Shown here: positions 7,628 to 18,860 of the stretch, piece by piece
Numbering within the stretch: the first letter of the stretch is position 1
Layout of the letters: every line of letters begins with the position of its first letter
NCBI GenBank assembly: GCA_050949725.1
Contig: JBMNGH010000006.1
Location: 1-64,000 of the forward strand
From: JBMNGH01 sp050949725
GTDB taxonomy: Bacteria; Bacillota; Thermosediminibacteria; Thermosediminibacterales; Tepidanaerobacteraceae
Length of the DNA: 64,000 bases
Direction of reading: 5' to 3'
The notes under the pieces: generated by a model
Database searches by the model: none
The model's input: only the letters and a program-made list of their open reading frames with translations
Told to the model about the DNA's origin: nothing
Made by a program: the position numbers and the translations under genes

Positions 7628-8179
7628 ATATGTGATACAGCAGGAGAAATTAAAAAGCTTTATCCAGCGCTGACTGTCAATCTCTCCAGGGAAGTATCTT
7701 TTATATCAACCCAGGAACTTGAGGATATGTATCCGCTTCTGTCACCTAAAGAACGTGAAGACAAGTATTTGGAAGACCATAAAACCGCCTTTATCATGCA
7801 GATAGGCGATATACTAAAGTCAGGCATAAAGCATGACGGCAGGGCGCCGGACTATGACGACTGGAAACTGAACGGCGACATCCTGTTTTGGAACGATTTG
7901 CTTAAGTGTGCTTTCGAAGTGTCCTCCATGGGAATACGTGTTGATAAAGAATCCCTTGATGAACAATTAAGGAAGTCAAGATGCGATGACCGCCGCAATT
8001 TACTATTCCACAGTATGCTTCTTAAGGATGAACTTCCCCTTACCATAGGCGGCGGTATAGGCCAGTCAAGATTATGCATGCTTCTGCTGCATAAGGCGCA
8101 TATTGGTGAGGTCCAGGTATCCGTATGGGATGAGGACACTATATCAGGATGCGGTTCAGCAGGTATTGAATTGCTATAG
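7628..8179 (+). pseudogene. asnA: asnA 3' portion (aspartate-ammonia ligase)
   Basis: This is the C-terminal 183 codons of asparagine synthetase A, continuing from 2405. It begins ICDTAGEIKKLYPALTV and carries the family's conserved blocks ISTQELEDMYP, HDGRAPDYDDWKLNGDI, SSMGIRVD and TIGGGIGQSRLCMLLL. No start codon with a ribosome site precedes it. From memory of family members the joined product aligns without gaps across the insertion point. The stop is 13 bases before glnN, so the two formed an asparagine/glutamine operon. Confidence 0.9.
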
Positions 8180-8192
8180 GGGAGGAGAAAAA

Positions 8193-9377
8193 ATGGCAAA
8201 TTGCAGAGTATCAGAAACATTCGGCAGCATGGTATTTAATGAAGCTGTTATGAAAGAACGTCTGCCAAGAGATATATATAAAGCTCTTAAAAAAACCATA
8301 GCCAACGGCACCCATTTAGAGCTTGACGTGGCTAATGTGGCAGCATCCGTCATGAAGGACTGGGCAATTGAAAAAAGCGCTACTCATTTCACTCACTGGT
8401 TTCAGCCCATGACAGGTGTTACAGCCGAAAAGCATGACAGTTTCATTGCTCCTGACGGCAGCGGCAGAGTTATTATGGAGTTTTCCGGAAAATCCCTGGT
8501 GAAAGGTGAACCTGATGCATCCAGCTTCCCCTCAGGCGGGCTTCGCACCACCTTTGAAGCAAGGGGATATACGGCATGGGATCCAACATCTTATGCCTTC
8601 GTAAAAGACAAGACCCTTTATATTCCAACGACTTTTTGCTCATACAGCGGAGAAGCTCTTGACAATAAAACCCCTCTGCTGCGTTCCATGCAGGCTCTGA
8701 ACCATCAGGCGCTGCGTATTTTACGGTTATTTGGCATGACTGATGTTAAGCGCGTTTCATCTTCGGTAGGACCAGAACAGGAATATTTCCTGATTGATAA
8801 GGAAATGTTCCTAAAAAGACTTGATCTGATCTACTGCGGCAGAACACTTTTCGGGGCAAGGCCGCCCAAAAGCCAGGAGATGGAAGATCATTATTTCGGG
8901 GCTATCAAGCATAGAGTTGCTGCTTTTATGCAGGAACTGAATGAGGAACTATGGAAGCTTGGCGTAATGGCTAAGACAGAGCATAACGAGGTTGCACCTG
9001 CCCAGCATGAGCTTGCTCCCATTCACACCGAAGCCAATATAGCAACAGACCATAATCAGCTGGTAATGGAATTGATGAAAAGCATTGCAGCAAAACATAA
9101 TCTTGCCTGCCTGTTACATGAAAAGCCGTTTTCAGGAGTAAATGGAAGCGGAAAACATATAAATTGGTCCTTATCCACAGATAAGGGAATAAATTTGCTG
9201 GAACCCGGAGATACGCCCTGTGAAAACGCACAGTTTCTGCTCTTCCTTGTAGCAGTATTTAAAGCAGTGGATGATTATCAGGATCTATTGCGTGTTTCAG
9301 TGGCAAGTGCAGGCAATGACCACCGCCTTGGTGCCAATGAAGCACCGCCTGCCATTGTATCAATATTTTTGGGCGAT
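8193..9377 (+). pseudogene. glnN: glnN 5' portion, type III glutamine synthetase, truncated
   Basis: About 395 codons of a type III glutamine synthetase, an enzyme normally near 700 residues that makes glutamine from glutamate, ammonia and ATP. The start ATG follows GGGGAGGAG. Recognisable blocks are VSSSVGPEQEYFLID, TEHNEVAPAQHELAPIH, NGSGKHINWS and GNDHRLGANEAPPAIVSIFLGD. Similarity ends at LGD, and the next base belongs to a transposase fragment in another frame. The missing part includes roughly 300 C-terminal residues, so activity is unlikely. Confidence 0.9.
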
Positions 9378-10258
9378 GTGTTTCTGTGGCTTTTGACGGT
9401 TCTCCATACTATTCAGGTGCCAGCCATTACGGTGTAAAGGTATGCGATTGCCGCTCCAAAGGCATCTACAACTGCACTTGCCCAAGAAAATATTCTGATC
9501 CCGATGCCAGGTGGGGTTGGGACAGCTACCGTGAACAATGGTTCTTTGGTGACACCCTGTTTAATGTAACCGCATCAGACAGCCCCTTTGACTTGCCTAT
9601 ATATCTTCGTATGGCTCAGGCTAACCGTCACGACAGTATCACAACAGTCTTCGCTTTAAGGGATATTCACTCAATTTATCCTAACCTGAAGTTTAGAAAT
9701 TTCCTTGCAGACGGTGCCATGGACAGCTACTCTATCTATGAGCTTCTGGACAGTTATGACATGATCCCCTTTATATCGCTGGACTCCCGTACAAAATCAA
9801 ATATGAAGTCTGGCCATCCTGACGTTGTGTGTTTTGATAACAAGGGCAGGCCTGTCTGCAGAGGCGGTATACCCTACTGCAACTGGGGATACTCAAAGCC
9901 TAAAGGTATCAAATACAGATGCTGGTTTGCCTGTCATGCAGAAGAGCCGCCATCCAGCTGTAAATGTTCTCAAAGCGCTTACGGCAAAACAATTTATATT
10001 AAGCCAAAGGACGATAGGCGTCTTTTTACTCCTGTTCCTCGCCATACTGATGCCTTTAAGAATGAATTCAAGAAACGGACATCCGTGGAGCGCTCCAATA
10101 AAAGAATGTTCATTGATTATGCTATTGAAGATGCCCGCTCCCAAAGTACCATGATGCGGTTTGCTTTTGCTGCTTTCTCTGTGATTAACATGCATCTGGA
10201 TGCCTGGATTAAGCATAAACAATTTAATATTCTGGACTTGCTGCAAAATGCTTCTTAA
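9377..10258 (+). pseudogene. Transposase remnant lacking its N-terminus
   Basis: An open frame of about 290 codons begins mid-protein (VSVAFDGSPYYSG) exactly where glnN stops. It keeps candidates for all three catalytic acids, VAFDGSP, FLADGAMDSY and TSVERSNKRM, plus a cysteine-rich stretch (CDCRSKGIYNCTCPRKY). The N-terminal DNA-binding part is gone and there is no ribosome site, so it is a remnant. I cannot name the IS family with confidence. Its right flank (10,350-10,375) contains GTTTTCAAGGTTCTTGAG, reminiscent of an IS end. Confidence 0.75.
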
Positions 10259-10484
10259 GAGCATCAAACACTAATCACCAGTATTAAAAAATCAGACTTC
10301 GGCAGAGGTCTATTTGCCATGCCTTTTTTTCTTATCGGTGGAAGTTTTCTGTTTAGTTTTCAAGGTTCTTGAGTGACCAATGATTACAATCTACATTTTT
10401 TATGCATTTGTAATTCTAAATGCTTCGGCTTTACTATTTCCAGCTACTTTTCGTTACTGTACATATTCATAATTCATTAACAGG

Positions 10485-12527
10485 TTACTCCACCCCCAAA
10501 GCTTTAAATACCGCATCTTCAGGGCTTTGATAAAAGGATATCTGAAATTTAGAGAATAACTCCGGCGGAACTGTGTTAATGTCTGCGGCAGAAGCCATAG
10601 GTAGGAGTACTTTTTTCGCCCCTGCATCAAAACAAACTTGAAGTGTGGATGCCAGTTCCTCCACCTTATTAACGGTTCCCCCTATGCTCATTGAACCCAA
10701 TACCACCAGTTGACTTAATACAGGTTTTTTTAATGCTCCAGAACAAAGGGCAATAAAGGCTGCTAAAGTCAATTGCGAAGTCATACCAATCCCCTGCAAA
10801 TCTTGAACATGCATTAAAAAGTCATTGTTGTTTAAAGAAATTGCTCCACTAATATTCTTTTTGTTTGCTTTAAAATAGTTAAAGGCAGTATTTAAATTCT
10901 CCCTTGCTTCCCTACTAGTCCCCAATCCTGTTCTTTCAAATTTTCCTGTTCCAGAGACAACCTCTGTTTCTATTTTATATACTCCAATCATACCTGAATC
11001 ACCATGGGCAACTGTATATATATGGCCTGGTTTTCCCATCCCTTCAGGTATCAGTTTGTCGCCACCTTGTTCCGGAACCGATACGAATTCTTCCTCAAAG
11101 GTTTCATTATCTATGTAGGAAAAATGAACATCGTAAAACTCCATGCCACCAATTTTCTTTAATTGTTCTTTTACTCGTCTTCTTCCAACTAAGGCATACC
11201 TTAGGATTTCCTCTATATCTTCTTTATTAAATTCCCCATGGGGATAAATTAATTTGATCAGTCCTGATACAGTTTTCCTTACCGCAATAACATCTCTTTG
11301 GTTTAGGTTGTTGCCAAGTCTAAAGTATTTATCTATACTATCGCCATAGGATCTTTTTCTCATTTCCCTAAAAAACTCTGCAATATAGTCAGTAATAAAG
11401 CCATATTCATTAGTAAAAAACTCTGGCCTATATTTAGGTATTTCCCAACCTGGAATATAATAGTGCATTCTATCAAAAAAAGCAGAGTCGTATGCCATTG
11501 CCTCTGGAAATGGTTCAAATAAATGGGATGTTTTTAAAAGCACGTCCACAGATTGATTGATGTTACCAACAAAAACCATAGAGGCAGAAGCATTCTTCAA
11601 TTCTTTTCCCCTGGCAAACGAACCTGAAGCCATATAATCCTTCATAATCTGAATACCGTCTTTATCTTTGAAGGTAATTCCAGCCACTTCATCAAAGGCT
11701 ACTACATCCCATAAGCCGACTAATCCGATTTTTCTGGTGTTCATATTGTAAAATAAATTGGCTACAGTAGTTTGTCCACCGGATATTAGAATAGAGTTGG
11801 GGGATATTTCCTTATATATATGAGATTTACCTGTCCCTCTTGGCCCCAATTCACAGAGATTATAGTTGTTCTCAACAAGAGGAATCATTCGGGCAAGAAG
11901 GTGCCACTTAACTTTTTCCTCTAATTGAGTAGGTTCCATGCCCACGGATCTTAAAAGGATATCAATCCATTCATCCTTGGTAAAATATTTTCTTCCACTC
12001 AATATCTCATCCATATCCAAGTTTGGAATTTGAATGGGTTTCAAACTATTTATAATAAAGGGATTTGCATTCCTTAACTCTTCGTCATAATAGTATTGAA
12101 TTTTAAGAATGCACCATATACCTCCAGCAAGAAGTTTCTCAAATTCTTTCACATAATTCGCTTCTACTTCTACGCCCTTTAACCCTAAATTAGAAAACTC
12201 TGCCTCATAAACGTCTCTCTTTTCATTGAGCCTTACGGTCAACTTATCAATGACTGTATACTGACCTAATTCTCGAATTTTGGATTTAATCTTTTCCGCT
12301 TCATCTGGCCTAACATAATTTTCTGCAAGTATTGCTTTTACTCTATTAACTCCTTCATTTATGGAATCTTCATCATCAGTAGCACAATACATGCCAAGTA
12401 AATATTCAAGGACGTATATGGGGACATTTGCCCCTTCTTTTATTTTTTGAGTTAGATCCTTACGGACAACCCTGCCCGGAAAGTACTGATTCAATTTTTT
12501 ATTTAAATCTCTATTGTCCCTGTCCAC
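10485..12527 (-). CDS. brxL: BREX Lon-like protease BrxL
   Basis: A 680-residue AAA-Lon protein, last gene of the type 1 BREX phage-defence locus. Walker A is ELGPRGTGKSHIY (about residue 225) and Walker B is VVAFDEVAG (about 275). The C-terminal Lon-type domain has GIGMTSQLTLAAFIAL, with the candidate catalytic serine, and VNKVEELAS, with the candidate lysine. BrxL proteins are DNA-binding hexamers or dodecamers; their exact role in phage exclusion is not settled. The start is GTG with GGTGG upstream. The gene is unbroken, unlike brxC and pglX in the same operon. It ends 225 bases from the mobile-element remnants to the left. Confidence 0.95.
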   Translation of the reverse strand: MDRDNRDLNKKLNQYFPGRVVRKDLTQKIKEGANVPIYVLEYLLGMYCATDDEDSINEGVNRVKAILAENYVRPDEAEKIKSKIRELGQYTVIDKLTVRLNEKRDVYEAEFSNLGLKGVEVEANYVKEFEKLLAGGIWCILKIQYYYDEELRNANPFIINSLKPIQIPNLDMDEILSGRKYFTKDEWIDILLRSVGMEPTQLEEKVKWHLLARMIPLVENNYNLCELGPRGTGKSHIYKEISPNSILISGGQTTVANLFYNMNTRKIGLVGLWDVVAFDEVAGITFKDKDGIQIMKDYMASGSFARGKELKNASASMVFVGNINQSVDVLLKTSHLFEPFPEAMAYDSAFFDRMHYYIPGWEIPKYRPEFFTNEYGFITDYIAEFFREMRKRSYGDSIDKYFRLGNNLNQRDVIAVRKTVSGLIKLIYPHGEFNKEDIEEILRYALVGRRRVKEQLKKIGGMEFYDVHFSYIDNETFEEEFVSVPEQGGDKLIPEGMGKPGHIYTVAHGDSGMIGVYKIETEVVSGTGKFERTGLGTSREARENLNTAFNYFKANKKNISGAISLNNNDFLMHVQDLQGIGMTSQLTLAAFIALCSGALKKPVLSQLVVLGSMSIGGTVNKVEELASTLQVCFDAGAKKVLLPMASAADINTVPPELFSKFQISFYQSPEDAVFKALGVE

Positions 12528-12551
12528 TGCCTTTTCACCACCTTTGCAATT

Positions 12552-15107
12552 TTATAAACCAAAGTCATCTGTAAATAGCAAATCTATCTTAAAAGGTATT
12601 CGCTCATATATTTTTTCTACGGTTTCATCTTCATCTTCTAAAATTAAATAATATTCCTTGTTCTTGTCATAAGCCATATCCCTTAATGTAAACTTCTCTC
12701 TATAAGTGCGGTTTTCAGGGTTTTTCGACCTACTATCAGCAATTATAATGTTTTCATTAGAGATACGGTTACCTTCTTTATCTACAAAATAAAGTTTTAG
12801 TTTTAATGGCACTTTCTTTTCGTCTACCACTTCTGTTTGGAAAAACTCCAAATAGGTGATTCTATTTGTAATCTTCCTTGAAATATTGGTTAACTTCACT
12901 TCGACCTTAGTGGCTTTATACTCATCTTTACGGATATTCTTAAATCTTATTACAGGAACAATTATCTCCTGCAAAGATGCTCCACCATGGACATAATTGG
13001 CTCCTGCCCCTTGAACCTTGTATCTAATCATACCTTTTGGAACAATGGCTTTTAATTTTGTCTCCTGTCCTAAAAGATATTTCATAGAAATAGGTAATGT
13101 ATCTGGAATATCTTCATCAATTTCTGCAAGCATATATCTCCTGCCGGCATCTATGGTTTCAGCATTAAATCTGCTAATCTTGTCTACTTCTGTTAATTGG
13201 GAACGCCTGTATATGAAACCATGATCTGCAGTAATTATTATGTTTGTAGCACTTACATGATTTATTAGGTTTTTGATTAGCGATACTAAATCTTCAAAAG
13301 CCTTTTCTACGGCATCAAAAACCTCTCTTTCCGTCTGAGGCACTTCCCCAACGGCATCTATTGTGTCATGGTATATATAAATTAGTTTTTTCCCTTCAAA
13401 GGCTTCCTTGTAATCTGCCCTACGCATATCTACCATGTCACTAAATGATATTGCCTGAGTATTATCACTATAATTGGCGATTATTTTTCCTCTATTTGCT
13501 GTCCCCTGGGTACTTATACCGTCAATAATAATATCTGATTTATCATTTACTACCAATTCCTTTCTTGGTAGTAAACTTGCCATACCATATTTTGTAGTTG
13601 AAGGGATAACTCCTTGCATAAAACCAATCTCTGCCATACCCCTCACCTCTTTATTAATTAGATTAAGGAGTTCTTTTGCTGCTTCATATCTTAAAGCATC
13701 GGAAATAATTACAAATACTCTTTCGCCATTCCTTGTAAATGGAGAAACAATGTCTTTGTAAAAATCCCTTTGTTGTTTAATACCTACTAAAGAGTATTCT
13801 TCTAACATTTCCTCCTGAACCGCTGCGGACCATTTTATTGAGAGTTCATTCAGATACCAATGGGTATAGGTGTTTTCAATTCTCTCTGCAAGTTTTTCAA
13901 AAGGATCTTTGTCAGTAACTTTATCGTAATGAAGATAAAACTTCCTGTAGAAATAGTCCATTAAATAATATTCTTTAGTATAAGCAGTAATCAAATCATG
14001 GGCAGTTTCAGCCTTAATAACTCCACCAATTCTCTTTTCCATTTCAAGGAGTTCATTAGCAAAGTATAAGGCTTCATATTCATTTCTATAGGTTTCAAAC
14101 CAATGGCTTGTCCTTCTTTTATTGATTAATTTACGGTATCTATCAAATTCTCCGACACCTTCTACTAAGTTCCCAATTATCCTATCCATTATTGCTTCAT
14201 CAAAAGCCCTCAATGTATCACATTCAATATATTTATCTATATCCCATTTATCTAAATAACCTTTTACATTTAATGTTTCCTGGGCTCTGTCTGCCAGTAA
14301 ATCGTAGTATTTACCATCAGTGGAATGATTCATGAAGTTGCTTATAAATACTATGGCATCTGACCTTTTAGGAGATACATACTCTTCCCATGTAGTTGGC
14401 ATATCCTCTTCGAGAGTATAAGATAAGTGAGTAACAAGAAGCATAATCGTTAATTTTTCTAATGATCTCTCCTCATAGTTATATCCATATCTTTTCTCAA
14501 CTAAATCCCAAAAGGCATCTATATTACCAAAGTTCTCAATAGCCTCTAGATATTTATTTTCTCCTTCTAATTCCTCAATCAAAACCTTTTTTACAACTTG
14601 TTCAAAATCTGCTACAGATAATCTGCATAGAGTAGATAGAACTGCTATATCTACCTTTTCTTTAGTAAATTTATCTATATGGTAGGAGGCAAACTTTCTA
14701 TATCTTTCTTTATTCCCAAAGAATTTTAGATAACCCTTGAAAACATTTCTTAATGAAGGATCCCCCACCTTGAAATCCCTCATGATTAAAGTTGCCTTGT
14801 CAGTAGAAAACTCCTCACTATATTTCAGAATATCCAACAGCCAATTATCCCGTGGCATTGGTTTAGATGAAGGGGAATATAAGAGATAATTAGATTCAGT
14901 ATCTTCTTTTTCAAGAAGATACTTTATATGGAAGGAATTATTATCAGCAAGTTTGATAATCTTGGCATTATCCAATTTAAGTTCGTCAATATCTTCAGCA
15001 AATTCTCCCTCATCATCATACCAAAAAACAATATTTCTCTTTTTCCCTTCCACTGGTTCTTTATTAAATATTTCTTCTAATATTTTTTTCACTTCCAATA
15101 AATTCAT
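12552..15107 (-). CDS. pglZ: BREX phosphatase-like protein PglZ (type A)
   Basis: An 851-residue protein of the alkaline-phosphatase superfamily, one of the two signature proteins of BREX. The PglZ domain lies in the middle: VFVIISDALRYEAAKELLN (about residue 455) and NIIITADHGFIYRRSQ (about 635) carry metal-site residues. The length fits type 1 PglZ. It lies 13 bases downstream of the pglX fragment and 24 upstream of brxL. The frame is intact. The protein probably works with the PglX methyltransferase, which is broken here. Confidence 0.95.
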   Translation of the reverse strand: MNLLEVKKILEEIFNKEPVEGKKRNIVFWYDDEGEFAEDIDELKLDNAKIIKLADNNSFHIKYLLEKEDTESNYLLYSPSSKPMPRDNWLLDILKYSEEFSTDKATLIMRDFKVGDPSLRNVFKGYLKFFGNKERYRKFASYHIDKFTKEKVDIAVLSTLCRLSVADFEQVVKKVLIEELEGENKYLEAIENFGNIDAFWDLVEKRYGYNYEERSLEKLTIMLLVTHLSYTLEEDMPTTWEEYVSPKRSDAIVFISNFMNHSTDGKYYDLLADRAQETLNVKGYLDKWDIDKYIECDTLRAFDEAIMDRIIGNLVEGVGEFDRYRKLINKRRTSHWFETYRNEYEALYFANELLEMEKRIGGVIKAETAHDLITAYTKEYYLMDYFYRKFYLHYDKVTDKDPFEKLAERIENTYTHWYLNELSIKWSAAVQEEMLEEYSLVGIKQQRDFYKDIVSPFTRNGERVFVIISDALRYEAAKELLNLINKEVRGMAEIGFMQGVIPSTTKYGMASLLPRKELVVNDKSDIIIDGISTQGTANRGKIIANYSDNTQAISFSDMVDMRRADYKEAFEGKKLIYIYHDTIDAVGEVPQTEREVFDAVEKAFEDLVSLIKNLINHVSATNIIITADHGFIYRRSQLTEVDKISRFNAETIDAGRRYMLAEIDEDIPDTLPISMKYLLGQETKLKAIVPKGMIRYKVQGAGANYVHGGASLQEIIVPVIRFKNIRKDEYKATKVEVKLTNISRKITNRITYLEFFQTEVVDEKKVPLKLKLYFVDKEGNRISNENIIIADSRSKNPENRTYREKFTLRDMAYDKNKEYYLILEDEDETVEKIYERIPFKIDLLFTDDFGL

Positions 15108-15120
15108 ATAGTCACCTACT

Positions 15121-18100
15121 TTATATCTTCGCTAATAAATCTGCTTTCAGCGGCTTTCTGCCTTTTCCTTGAGGTATCTCTACCCCTTGGAATTTAGCAT
15201 AATTAACTTTAACGCCATCATCTAAATCAATCTCAATCCTTTGATTGGCCATGTGGGCTATGGCCTCATCATATAACCTACATTCCTCAATCTGCTTTAA
15301 AATTGTCTCTTTCTTTTTCCTTGCAGCAGCCTTTTCCCTTTGAGAGATATCCGAATCTATTAAAATATCAAGATGGTTTATTTCTGCTTCATACTTTTTC
15401 TGTAAACTGTGCAAATAATCGGTCCTTACCCTTGCAACAGTAGAAGGATCGTAGCGGTGCATGTAAATAAGGGCTTTAAACCCATCCTGCCTTCCACTAT
15501 CAAAGAGCCAGTAAATAGGTCGCTTTTTATACGTTCTTACATGGTCTTTGTAGAAGTCTTTTAAGAAGTATCTTCTAATAGCCTGTCTTGAAGTTTCATT
15601 GGCCTTCCTACCTAGAGTTTCAGCAATGTAATCTAGATTCTCCTCCAATGTATCTTCACCAAAAGATACCTTTACAAAGTCTACAAAACGCTCCAGAATA
15701 CCATCTTCAAAATAATCTCCATCTGCAATAGGAATAACATTATGTTCTACTATGTTTACCCTCGACTTTTTCCAACCTTCTTTAGTCTTAATCTCCCATT
15801 GTCCATCACGTAGCCTGAACTTATCATCAAAATCTCCACCGGCATATATTAGACCTTCTTCGTCTAAAGAGTAACGCCCAAACATACAGCCAACAGCATA
15901 AGAGATAAAGGATTTTATAACATCTTCTCTTGTAAGTACATAATTATTTCCCTTCATACTCTCTGGTATCTCTTCTTTAGAATCATATATTCTTGTAATA
16001 GTTACGTCTTTGTCATCACATAGGGAGTAAGTTCGTCTTGTAGGCCATAGATTTCGATGAAAATTCGATTTAGTTCTTCTTCATTAGCCTTCAGTTGGTT
16101 AAATTGACCTTCGGTAAATATTGACCATGCTTTAAAGGCAGATGAAATTCTAGATGTAGGGGGATTATCACCCCAAGCATAAGCACCAGCCATTTTGAAA
16201 GTCTATTAATGGATGCCGTTTAAAATCCCATGAAGTTTCAAAGGAATCCCAGTCAGTTTTAGATATACGTATATTGTTAACTGCTATTTGTATAATACGA
16301 TCTTTTAACAAAGTCTTTTCAATTAAAATAATTGGCATGCGATTTAAGTCATTTAATTTTATATGGAAACTAGAATTCAAAAGTTTTAAAATATACTCAG
16401 CAACTATTGAATTGAGCAAGGCTATTAAATAGTGCAATTTTTCAGTATCTGCCATTAATATAGATGGTCCTGACATATCAAACAAGACATCCGCCGGAAG
16501 TAATCTCCCATTGAATCCTTTGGAAGTTAAATCTGTATATGTAATTCCAGTTTTGAACCAAAATTTTTCATTTAGCAAATTAGATGTTTTATTGCTTTTA
16601 TAAAAGTATCTTGCTTCTCCTGACCAATCAATTACATTTTCGAGATTCCCATACCATTTTCTGTATATTCCACCTTTAGCGTACAATATCCAGGAATCTC
16701 CAACCATGTTTGAATCTATTTCCCAAACATATCTCAAATACTTGTCATTATTAGCAGTTTTGTTACCCGACACCAAGCCATCAACGAAAGAACTTATATA
16801 TTTCGGTTCTCTATACAAATTTAGTAACTTTTTATTAATCCAGTATGCTACTGGACTTTTGGGGATTAGTTCCAATTCAAATCTGCTTATAATGAACCTT
16901 CTATTTTTGTTATCATATAAATATGTTCGTTCCTTCCCAATTGGACTACTTATATCGTCAAGTTTTATATATGTGCCTTTGAAATTTATATTCGATATTT
17001 TTGATAAAATATATGATGCCGTCTGAACCACTTCACCGCTAATTTCTTCAAAGGCTCTAGGTCCAAGGTGTACAAGCGATCTGATAATACTATTATTAAA
17101 AACGTACTCTCTAAACCTTTGAAAACTTGAAACAAACATCCAAGAATGTTGCGTTATCATTGATATATATTTATTTTTCAAACATAAATTCATACATCTT
17201 TCGACAAAAACAGTATAAAAGTCACCCTGAGAATTTACATAATGATCTTTAATATAATTTACAAGTTTACTAGTCATATTACCTTGTCCCATATAAGGCG
17301 GATTAGTACACACCACATCATATTTTTGACTCATTATTTTAGCCTGCTCAATCAAAGGTGGAATCTTTTCTAATATTACCTCTCTATACTGCAGTTCAAA
17401 TAGGTCTTCTGGAACATTATTCCTTATCTCTTCAATCCTTTTTTCTAAAGCCTCAAAATCTATTTCTTTCACTTCTAGGATTGAGCCATATTCTTTTGCG
17501 TCATGGAAAACTTCGATTAGGTATTCAACGTCCTCCCTGTGAAAATGCTTTTCTAGTTCAGTCTCTTTTGGACTAACCAAATATTCGATAGCCTCTTTAG
17601 GAATATCGTTACTTTCCTGAATAGAGCACAAGTTCATCCTTGGTTTGTGCCTAAAAATCCTTCTATTTTTACTTCTTGCCTTCATTAAAAGGGCAAAGGT
17701 GGCTAATTGGCCTGCACGATCATCTATATCAAGACCATAAAGGTTCTTTTCTAATATAAGAGTAGGTATTTCCCTTTCTGAATAACCTGCAGATAGGTAT
17801 ATTTCATATAGAACATCAAAAGCGTAAACTAAAATATGGCCACTGCCCATGGCAGGGTCCAATACCTTAATATCTTCTGGATTTAAGTTGGGGTCTTTGA
17901 GTGCATCTAATTGTTTTTGAACTTCCGGTTCTTGTTCGGCTTCTTCCAAATAATATTTCCATTGAGCCTTTAATTCTTCATTTGGATGGGATTCCAGCCA
18001 TAGCCTACCTAATGAATTCTCTACCATATACTTTACTATCCATTTAGGTGTAAAAAGTTGGGTAGCAGCAGGGATATTTTCCTTTGTAATCTTCTTATTC

Positions 18101-18843
18101 TTTTTAAGGCCTGCAAAAACTTCATCTTTCTTTTCAGAAATATAATACTGATATAGCCAACCAATAATTTCTATACCGTGTTCTCCCTTTTCTTCTTCCT
18201 GCTTCTGTTCTTCCTCATTCAGTTCTATTTTCCAATCATATTCCTCTATTTCTTCCACTAAATCTCTAATTACAGAACCTTCAGCAAGAAGTTTGTCAGG
18301 AAGGAGTAATTCCGTATAATCAGCGATTTCCTCAAAAACATTAGGCATAATTTTGCCTAATTGATTGCATTGCTTAACTAGCAAATATCTATATAAATCC
18401 TCTGTATCGTTACTGTCTTGAAGTCTATACACTATTTCAGGATCAAGATCTAAATCTATGTTTAGAGCCTCTTGGATAATATCAGGCTCAGTCTTACCTT
18501 CTTCTATTGAGGATAGTACCCTAACCCCAGTAGGAAGATAGTTATTAACTTCCATGAAACGTAGAGCAATAAAACGGTTAAACCATGTATAGGCAACCTC
18601 TTCTATAACTTGTTCAAAGCCCTTATGTTTAATATTTTGAATTAACTTATCACGCTGCTTTAATTCATATTTCTTAAAGGTTTTCCCGTTTTCTCTACCC
18701 TTTACTCTAAAACCACCCTCAAAGGTTTCAATATCTAAGATTTTATCTTTTGTTATCCCTATCTCATAGGCCTTATGGGTTATATCTTCTATTAGTTTAC
18801 GCCTTGCTTTTACCGCAAAGTTTCTAATGGCTGTTTTATCCAC
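15121..18843 (-). pseudogene. pglX: pglX, BREX adenine-specific DNA methyltransferase, two frameshifts
   Basis: The intact product would be about 1,230 residues and would methylate adenine in the BREX recognition sequence, marking self DNA. Motif I (DPAMGSGHILVYAFD, about residue 325) and motif IV (NPPYMG) are in the first 891 codons. The frame then breaks near 16,194 at a run of four A (minus strand) and again near 16,020. The pieces join as ...HPLIDFQ / SRISSAFKAWSIFTEGQFN...ELTPY / DDKDVTITRIYDSKEEIP...SFISYAVGCMFGRYSLDEEG. The start is GTG with GAGGAGGGG upstream, 17 bases after brxC. The first 891 codons keep both catalytic motifs but lose the C-terminal third, needed in this family. Confidence 0.9.
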
Positions 18844-18860
18844 TATATCCCCTCCTCAAC

